Below are positions 32,180-39,141 of a DNA stretch of 39,141 bases, in pieces. Below the pieces are notes generated by a model that had not been told where the DNA came from, did not search any database, and saw nothing but the letters and a program-made list of their open reading frames with translations. Within the stretch, counting starts at the first letter, position 1, and every line of letters starts with the position of its first letter. A program made the position numbers and the translations under genes. Source of the stretch: Dehalococcoidia bacterium (GTDB taxonomy: Bacteria; Chloroflexota; Dehalococcoidia; Tepidiformales; Tepidiformaceae); contig JAGQHB010000047.1 of assembly GCA_020432045.1 (NCBI GenBank), positions 1 through 39,141 of the forward strand. Reading direction: 5' to 3'.

Positions 32180-33334
32180 TCACCGCCCACTCCCGCTGAT
32201 CGCACCGCGGGCAATGTCCCAATATCGCCAGTCGTCGAACAGGTCTACGCGGTAGAGCCACCATTCGGCGCCCCAGAGGTAGACGCGGGAAGCACCGGAC
32301 CGGCGCGCGTATTCGATTGACTGGCGCAGGCGGCCAGGGGTGATGTCGCGTGGGGTGGCCGGATCTGCGAGTTCGGGAAAGCCGGCCCAGGGCTCGGCCT
32401 GCATCTCGGTGATCCAGAAGCCCTTTCCAGCTTCGCGAGCTGTCTCTCCGCGCCAGGGATAGTTAGGGATGAGCGGGCCGATCTCGAGAATCGGAGCGAT
32501 GAGCGAGATGCCGATGAAGGAAACACGGCGGAACGGGTAGATATCGAGCGCCATGACGTCCGCATCTTCGACAGCCGGGCGCCAGGAGTCGTCGTCTGAC
32601 AGATAGCCGGCATGGTTGATCACGACCGGGCGAGCGAGTGGGTCAGCAGCGCGGATAGTGCGGACCTCCTCCTGGACGAAGTCGCGGCCGATCGTCCAGT
32701 TGTGGGCGCGAGGCGAGGCGATGTACGGCTCGTTATCGGCCTGCCAGGCGGTGACTGCCGGGTTTTCGGCGACGTGGCGGACGACGGCTTCGACCATCGC
32801 CAGGGCGGCGGAACGGATCGCCGGGTCGTCGCTAATCACGGCGCCGTCGGCACGGAGCGCGGGATCGCCGGAGTCGTCTCGAAGGATGCGGCGCGGGATG
32901 TAGAACTCAGGGTGGCGCTGACTCTTGATGCCGACGGTGAGGAGGACGTCGACATGGTGGGTGTTGGCGACGGCGAGGAGGGCGTCGAGGCCGGAGAAGT
33001 CGTAGCGACCACGGCGCTCCACCTCGTCCCAGTACACCGAGAGCCGCACGTGTTCGACGGAGAGGCCGGTGATGATCCGGTCGAACTGGCTGGCGCACCA
33101 TTCGTGACGATTGACACCGGGAGGGAGCCCTTGCAGGTACTCCATCTGGCGGCAGCTGAAGTTGATGCCCCATTCCGGGTTTCCCGGTGGCTGTTGCTGT
33201 GGCCAGGCGAGCCACCAGAGCAGCCATCCGACCGTCGTGAGCAGCCCGGCAGAAAGTACGCCCCCGCCGATTACTGCAAGTGCGAGAAGGGGATGTGCAG
33301 GAAAGCGGAGCGGATGGCGCTGCATTGAGTTCAC
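32180..33334 (-). CDS. Membrane-anchored glycoside hydrolase-like protein (clan A type)
   Basis: A 384-residue protein. One TM helix at residues 16-44 anchors a (beta/alpha)8 domain. Sequence order fits clan GH-A: an early strand segment (VEHVRLSVYWDEVE), acid/base Glu202 in WQADNEPYI and nucleophile Glu310 in WITEMQAEPW, separated by about 108 residues, with late strand-like YLWGAEWWLY. It is close in style to beta-galactosidase/cellulase-type families; substrate unknown. GTG 33334 is the start, with ATG 33325 a possible alternative. The terminator at 33349-33381 separates it from the Xre gene upstream. Confidence 0.75.
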   Translation of the reverse strand: MNSMQRHPLRFPAHPLLALAVIGGGVLSAGLLTTVGWLLWWLAWPQQQPPGNPEWGINFSCRQMEYLQGLPPGVNRHEWCASQFDRIITGLSVEHVRLSVYWDEVERRGRYDFSGLDALLAVANTHHVDVLLTVGIKSQRHPEFYIPRRILRDDSGDPALRADGAVISDDPAIRSAALAMVEAVVRHVAENPAVTAWQADNEPYIASPRAHNWTIGRDFVQEEVRTIRAADPLARPVVINHAGYLSDDDSWRPAVEDADVMALDIYPFRRVSFIGISLIAPILEIGPLIPNYPWRGETAREAGKGFWITEMQAEPWAGFPELADPATPRDITPGRLRQSIEYARRSGASRVYLWGAEWWLYRVDLFDDWRYWDIARGAISGSGR

Positions 33335-33348
33335 GGTTGGGGCAAGAG

Positions 33349-33381
33349 AAAAAACACGGGCGGCAGAAGTTCTGCCGCCCG
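33349..33381 (-). terminator. Strong intrinsic terminator
   Basis: On the minus strand CGGGCGGCAG/CTGCCGCCCG forms a 10-bp stem with a short loop (AACTT), followed by GTG and a run of six T (33354-33349). It ends the transcript of the Xre-type regulator before the glycosidase gene. Confidence 0.92.
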
Positions 33382-33484
33382 CGCCCCCAGGATGGAACGC
33401 CTCTCAGCGCTCCTTTGTACACAATATCAAAGGCGGCCCGTAGCGGATTGCGGTGCTTAACCGGGCCTTGGCGAAGGCGGCCAA

Positions 33485-34351
33485 TCAACCCGCGAGGGGC
33501 ACCCGGAAGTCCTGGTATTCGTCCGCCGCCAAACGGAGGGCATCGATGGCTGCCGCGGTGACCGCATCAACCGGCGCCCAGTCGTTAAACGCCGCGGAAT
33601 TCAGCTCATCGCAGGGGCTGACCGTGACGTGGAACGAGAGGACATCACCATTGCTTCTTTGCCAGCGGATCGGATAGCTCCAACGGTACTTCTCCTCACG
33701 CGGCGGCACGGTCATCCAGAGCGCAAGGAAGCGTTGGACGTAGGGTGGATCACCCGCGAGGAGGTGTTCAACGGCGCCAGCGAAGTAGGGGTTGGCGTCC
33801 CGCATGGCGGCGACGTCGCCCCCGTAATGACCCTTTGCGATGCGGATCGGGATCGTCATCGCCTCATCCCAGTTCAGCAGATGGTCAGCTACGGAACGCC
33901 TGGTAAGCATCGCAAGGAAGGAACGCTCGTAGTGGCCTGTCCTGGAATGATTCAGGTCCTCTTCCAGGACCCGTTGGAGGAGCCCGTTGGCGGCAACGAG
34001 TTCCATAAACTGATTCGTGAGACAGGACGGGATCGGAGTCTGGAAGCAGACCGCTGCCGCCTCGTCGAAGGTGTGCCAGGGGCTGAGGCGCTGGCTCGCT
34101 GAAATCTCACCGTCACGGGCGAACCCGGCCCCTTCGAGGACTCCAGCACGGGTGAGAGGATCGGCCTGGAGCGCCGTGAGCAGCGCGGCGAGCGACTCCC
34201 TCGATGGGTTACGCGTGCCGAGTTCATATGCCTTGAGCGTGATCGGGCTGACGTTCGCGCGCGCGGCGGCGTCGATGCGGGAAAGGCCGACGCTCTCACG
34301 GAGGTGACGAAGGGTTTGGTGCCATGCCTTGGGCTGACTGCCACCCGCCAT
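33485..34351 (-). CDS. Xre-family regulator with MmyB-like ligand-binding domain
   Basis: A 288-residue regulator. Residues about 10-66 form an Xre-type helix-turn-helix (RHLRESVGLSRIDAAARANVSPITLKAYELGTRNPS). The C-terminal part matches the MmyB-like domain (VCFQTPIPSCLTNQFMELVAANGLLQRVL, NWDEAMTIPI, FLALWMTVPPREEKYRWSYPIR), proposed in actinobacteria to bind fatty-acid-like ligands. ATG 34351 has -10 TAGACT (34363-34358) ending 6 nt upstream and no ribosome-binding site: a leaderless start. It diverges from the Calx-beta gene, whose leader lies 65 nt away, so it may control that gene. Ligand unknown. Confidence 0.85.
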   Translation of the reverse strand: MAGGSQPKAWHQTLRHLRESVGLSRIDAAARANVSPITLKAYELGTRNPSRESLAALLTALQADPLTRAGVLEGAGFARDGEISASQRLSPWHTFDEAAAVCFQTPIPSCLTNQFMELVAANGLLQRVLEEDLNHSRTGHYERSFLAMLTRRSVADHLLNWDEAMTIPIRIAKGHYGGDVAAMRDANPYFAGAVEHLLAGDPPYVQRFLALWMTVPPREEKYRWSYPIRWQRSNGDVLSFHVTVSPCDELNSAAFNDWAPVDAVTAAAIDALRLAADEYQDFRVPLAG

Positions 34352-34357
34352 CGCGCA

Positions 34358-34363
34358 AGTCTA
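34358..34363 (-). promoter_or_regulatory. Probable -10 element (TAGACT) for leaderless Xre-regulator mRNA
   Basis: TAGACT on the minus strand ends 6 nt before ATG 34351; no ribosome-binding site intervenes. Confidence 0.5.
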
Positions 34364-34415
34364 GGGCTGCCCCTATGTGAGCGAAACAACGCAAAACACG
34401 GCGTGTATCTCCGCC

Positions 34416-34497
34416 GGACACAGGGTGTGTCCGAAAAAGCATCGCCGGCCGGTATCGAGCGGCAGGACTATGCCGATGCCCGCAGAACGGGCGGAGG
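34416..34497 (+). promoter_or_regulatory. Structured leader upstream of the Calx-beta gene
   Basis: Three stems lie before ATG 34507. GGACAC/GTGTCC is at 34416-34421/34427-34432 and GCATCG/CGATGC at 34439-34444/34474-34479 (enclosing GGCA/TGCC). GCCC/GGGC is at 34478-34481/34489-34492, just before GGAGG 34493-34497. The last stem could hide the ribosome-binding site. It does not match the c-di-GMP-I core I know. Confidence 0.35.
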
Positions 34498-34506
34498 AAA
34501 CATGAC

Positions 34507-35703
34507 ATGCAAAGCCACTTTTCACTCGTGCGACGCGGGACCGCGGTACTGGCGATGGTGATCGCGTTCTCGCTGATTGGGGGCCTGTCCGGCGCGGCGC
34601 CGGCATACGCAGCAGGCGTTTCGGTCGGGAACGTTGCTGTGACGGAGGGCGATGCGGGAGTCACGATCGCCCAGGTGCCCTACGCGTGGGCGCTGCCGGG
34701 CGGATCGATGGCAGTGGTCCACATCGTAGTGACGCCTACCTTGCCGGCCAACGCGGCGGACATCGCCCCGACGACTATTTCCCGGACCGTGCGCGGTTCT
34801 GGTAGCGCGACCCTTGGCGTACCCGTGTTCGGAGACCTCGATCGAGAGCCCGTGCAGGTCGCGCTGATCACGCTGACGTACGACGGGATCATCGATGGGG
34901 GGAACGCGGCGTTGTTGACGGTCTTCGACAACGATGCTCCGAACGTGACGATCAGCGACGGCAGCGGCGCCGAAAACATCGCTGCCGTGACACACACGAT
35001 CTCGCTCTCGAAGGCGATCAACCAGGAGACGCGATTACGCGTCCGGACGTTCGCAGGAACCGCCAGCGCGGGCGCGGACTTCGCTTCGCTGGACCAGGTG
35101 GTGATCATCCCGCCAGGCGCTACCTCGACCCCGGTCGTCGTCCCGGTGGTCGATGACCGGCTCATCGAACTGACCCCGTCAGAAACCTACTCGGTCCAGG
35201 TATCAGCGGTCACCGCAACGGATATCAGCGCGGGATTCCCCAGCGACCTGCTGGCTACAGGGACCATCCTGGACTTCCGTGCCGGCAACACATCGGCGGC
35301 GGGCAAGTTCCAGCTGGCAATTGACCCCTCGTCCTTTACGTGTCGCGACGACCTGCCGACGACCGAAGCGTTCCTCGTCCCGGGGAGCGTATCTATCCGG
35401 CTTGAACTTACTCACGCGATGAGCCTGCCGTTCGAATTCCGGCTCGAAGTTGGTGCCGCCGACGGAGTAACGCCGACGGCTACCCCCGGAAGCGACTTCG
35501 TCGCATCGAACCGGGTGCTGGTCTTCCCCGCCAATACGAGGACCTTTGTCTTCAACGTCACGATTAACGATGACAGTGTCACGGAGGGCGATGAGTTCAT
35601 CGGGCTGCTGGCGACGGGCAGCATGATCCAGAACTCCCAGCCCTGCAACCAGAACCTCGGCGGAGCGAACAACCAGATCAAGATCATTGCGAACATCTCC
35701 TAG
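34507..35703 (+). CDS. Secreted protein with Calx-beta-like repeats
   Basis: A 398-residue exported protein: signal peptide about residues 1-36 (GTAVLAMVIAFSLIGG to AYAA), then three Calx-beta-like beta-sandwich repeats. The repeats are marked by strands such as VSVGNVAVTEGDAGV and the late acidic turns TASAGADF, DRLIELTPSE and PGSDFVASNRVLVFPANT with DDSVTEGDEF, where Ca2+ ligands sit. It has no catalytic domain and is probably a surface or adhesion protein. ATG 34507 is 9 nt after GGAGG. It lies between the structured leader and the bidirectional terminator at 35727. Function inferred from fold only. Confidence 0.82.
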   Translation: MQSHFSLVRRGTAVLAMVIAFSLIGGLSGAAPAYAAGVSVGNVAVTEGDAGVTIAQVPYAWALPGGSMAVVHIVVTPTLPANAADIAPTTISRTVRGSGSATLGVPVFGDLDREPVQVALITLTYDGIIDGGNAALLTVFDNDAPNVTISDGSGAENIAAVTHTISLSKAINQETRLRVRTFAGTASAGADFASLDQVVIIPPGATSTPVVVPVVDDRLIELTPSETYSVQVSAVTATDISAGFPSDLLATGTILDFRAGNTSAAGKFQLAIDPSSFTCRDDLPTTEAFLVPGSVSIRLELTHAMSLPFEFRLEVGAADGVTPTATPGSDFVASNRVLVFPANTRTFVFNVTINDDSVTEGDEFIGLLATGSMIQNSQPCNQNLGGANNQIKIIANIS

Positions 35704-35726
35704 GTCGGCCCGCCAGCAAGGCGTTT

Positions 35727-35766
35727 AAAAAAGGGCCGGCTCTTGCGAGCCGGCCCTGTGCTTTTT
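35727..35766. terminator. Bidirectional intrinsic terminator
   Basis: AGGGCCGGCTC/GAGCCGGCCCT forms an 11-bp stem (35732-35742 with 35747-35757). T-rich tails lie on both strands: TTTTT after the stem on the plus strand and a six-A run at 35727-35732 on the other. It ends the Calx-beta gene and dnaK. Confidence 0.92.
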
Positions 35767-35785
35767 CTGGTGGCGGAGCCGAAGC

Positions 35786-37684
<1,899 letters not shown>

Positions 37685-37759
37685 TTGTTTCTTTCCCTTT
37701 GTCCCTTGTGATTCGTTCGTGATGCATGGCCGGGGAGCGGGTGCTTCCCGGGGAGGTTG

Positions 37760-38344
37760 CTACTGGCCGCCTTCGCCAACGATGACCATGGCGGGTCGGA
37801 CGACTTTGTCGCCAAGGCGGTAGCCCTTCTGGACGACGTGGAGGATGCGGCCCTCTTCGCCGGGCTGGCGGGCGATTGCTTCGTGGAGAGCCGGGTCGAA
37901 CAGTTCGCCGGCGGCCGGGATCTCGGTCACGCCAAGCGCTTCGATGACGCCCTGGAACTTGCGCTGGATGGCGACGACGCCCTGTGCCCAGTTGAGGCCG
38001 GCCAGGTGCGCGTCCATCGTTTCGATCGCGCGCTGGAGGTCGTCATAGACGGGCAGGATGTTGATGACGGTGGCGGCGTTGGCGAAACGGGCCTGTTCGC
38101 CGCGCTCCTGTTCGACGCGCCGCTTGTAGTTAACGAAGTCGGCGGCGCTTCGCTGCCAGTTCTTGTAGTACTGGTCGGCCTGTTCGCGTGCGGCGGCGAG
38201 CTCGGCGCCAGTGGCATCTTCGCTGCCTGCCGTGGTCTCCACGACCACCTCCTCTTCCACTATGGCCTCGACCGAGGCCGGGTCGTCGTTCATGCGCGCG
38301 GACGCCCGCCGGTCAACGATCGGTTCGCGTTCGGTATCGCTCAT
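37760..38344 (-). CDS. grpE: Nucleotide exchange factor GrpE
   Basis: A 194-residue GrpE. It has an acidic disordered N-terminus, a long coiled coil (ADQYYKNWQRSAADFVNYKRRVEQERGEQARFANAATVINILPVYDDLQRAIE) and the C-terminal beta domain signature ILHVVQKGYRLGDKVVRPAMVIV. It releases ADP from DnaK. ATG 38344 follows AAGGAG with 7 nt spacing. It lies 34 nt after hrcA and 75 nt before dnaK, in the usual Gram-positive-like order. Confidence 0.97.
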   Translation of the reverse strand: MSDTEREPIVDRRASARMNDDPASVEAIVEEEVVVETTAGSEDATGAELAAAREQADQYYKNWQRSAADFVNYKRRVEQERGEQARFANAATVINILPVYDDLQRAIETMDAHLAGLNWAQGVVAIQRKFQGVIEALGVTEIPAAGELFDPALHEAIARQPGEEGRILHVVQKGYRLGDKVVRPAMVIVGEGGQ

Positions 38345-38378
38345 GTCTGCTCCTTCCTGGCGGCGGGCGGCCGCCTCG

Positions 38379-39141
38379 CTATTGGTCTTCGTCGCCGTAG
38401 TAGCGGCGCGTGAGTTCGGTCAGTAGTTCGCCGACGTAGCGGACGTGGGCGACGGCATCGCCATAGGCAAGGCGGGTGGGCCCGAGGACGCCGAGGACGC
38501 CGGTAGCGCCGCCGGGGAGCCCGTAGCGGGCAAGGACGAAGCTCATGTCCTGGTAGGGGCCGTCGCGGTTTTCGTCGCCGATGACGATGGCGACGCTGCC
38601 ACTATCGACGGCGGTGGAGGGGATAGCTTCGCGGAGCTTGCGTTCGTCGACGGCATCGAGGGCATCGAGGACGCGGTCGCTGCCTTCGAATTCGGGCTGG
38701 CGAAGCATCTCGCGGATGCCTTCGACGATGGGCGCGTCGGCCACAGCCTGCTCTTTGAGGAGGAGCTCGGTGACGGCGGCGATGACGACGGCTTCGACCT
38801 GGTCGAGCGGTTCGGCGCGGTCGCGAAGGGGGAGTTCAGAGGCCATGCGCCCGCCGAACTCAGCGTTGAGGCGGTTTGCGAGCCGGGCAAGCTGCTCCTG
38901 CGTGGCCGCGACGGGGAATTCGAGCGTGTGCTGGTGGACCTGCGCGTCGGATGTGACGACGACGAGGAGGGCGCGGTTATCGGAGAGTTCGACGAGCTGA
39001 AGCTGTTTGAAGCGGACGTCGTTGATGCGCGGCTGGGTGGCGAGAGCGACGTTGTGGAGGGAGCGGGCGAGGACGCTGGCGGCGAGGCCGACCCATTCTT
39101 CGAGGTCGCGGGTGGACTGGCCGAACTGGTGGAGGATGGCA
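38379..39141 (-). CDS. hrcA: Heat-inducible transcription repressor HrcA, 5' part cut by window edge
   Basis: The frame is open to the edge; about 254 C-terminal residues are visible. The sequence matches HrcA's central and C-terminal regions: SLHNVALATQPRINDVRFKQLQLVEL, then VVTSDAQVHQHTLEFPV, and FVLARYGLPGGATGVLGVLGPTRLAYGDAVAHVRYVGELLTELTRRYYG at the end. HrcA represses heat-shock genes by binding CIRCE and is regulated by chaperones. The DNA-binding N-terminus, and probably the CIRCE element, lie beyond the window. It is the first visible gene of the cluster with grpE and dnaK. Confidence 0.95.
   Translation of the reverse strand, partial: AILHQFGQSTRDLEEWVGLAASVLARSLHNVALATQPRINDVRFKQLQLVELSDNRALLVVVTSDAQVHQHTLEFPVAATQEQLARLANRLNAEFGGRMASELPLRDRAEPLDQVEAVVIAAVTELLLKEQAVADAPIVEGIREMLRQPEFEGSDRVLDALDAVDERKLREAIPSTAVDSGSVAIVIGDENRDGPYQDMSFVLARYGLPGGATGVLGVLGPTRLAYGDAVAHVRYVGELLTELTRRYYGDEDQ

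Overview
The window is a gene-dense, high-GC bacterial chromosome segment. The gene content suggests a Chloroflexota-like bacterium (Dehalococcoidia/Tepidiformia relatives). The basis is an 11-gene nuo operon without nuoEFG, adjacent coaX-coaBC, an hrcA-grpE-dnaK cluster, many small hotdog/SnoaL/MaoC enzymes, and several genes that look leaderless. The placement is inferred from gene content and is tentative. No tRNA, rRNA, CRISPR array, insertion sequence or prophage was found.

Layout. Positions 1-5439 hold small housekeeping and accessory genes: a VOC protein cut by the window edge, a beta-lactamase-fold hydrolase, GNAT, a ParB-like protein, a thioesterase, an enoyl-CoA isomerase/hydratase, two NTF2-like proteins and a lipoprotein. 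Positions 5495-5807 hold a self-contained small transcription unit (promoter, 16-codon ORF, structured RNA, terminator) that I could not assign. Positions 5827-11580 hold a second thioesterase, a cupin, a YjbR-type protein, a small CxxC protein, proA with an overlapping acidic protein, mscL, coaX and coaBC. Positions 11606-23691 (minus strand) hold an aminoglycoside-phosphotransferase-fold gene and nuoA-B-C-D-H-I-J-K-L-M-N. Most nuo genes overlap or abut, and nuoI carries a roughly 300-residue repeat-containing C-terminal extension.

Positions 23972-28294 hold a decayed PII (glnB-type) pseudogene, a lipoprotein, a two-subunit hydratase (MaoC plus FAS1-like), a frameshifted SnoaL gene, a membrane protein and a LysM lipoprotein. 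Positions 28309-35703 are surface and accessory genes: an S9 peptidase, a membrane J-domain protein with HPE in place of HPD, two small secreted proteins behind a promoter whose spacer contains a 12-G tract, a membrane-anchored glycosidase-like protein, an Xre/MmyB-type regulator and a Calx-beta secreted protein. Positions 35786-39141 (minus strand) hold dnaK, grpE and hrcA, the last cut by the right edge.

The strongest leads for new biology are (1) the repeat-extended NuoI in a complex I lacking its NADH module, (2) the poly-G promoter controlling two exported proteins of unknown function, (3) the unassigned small RNA/peptide unit at 5495-5807, and (4) recurrent leaderless start signals (TANNNT followed 6-7 nt later by ATG/GTG).
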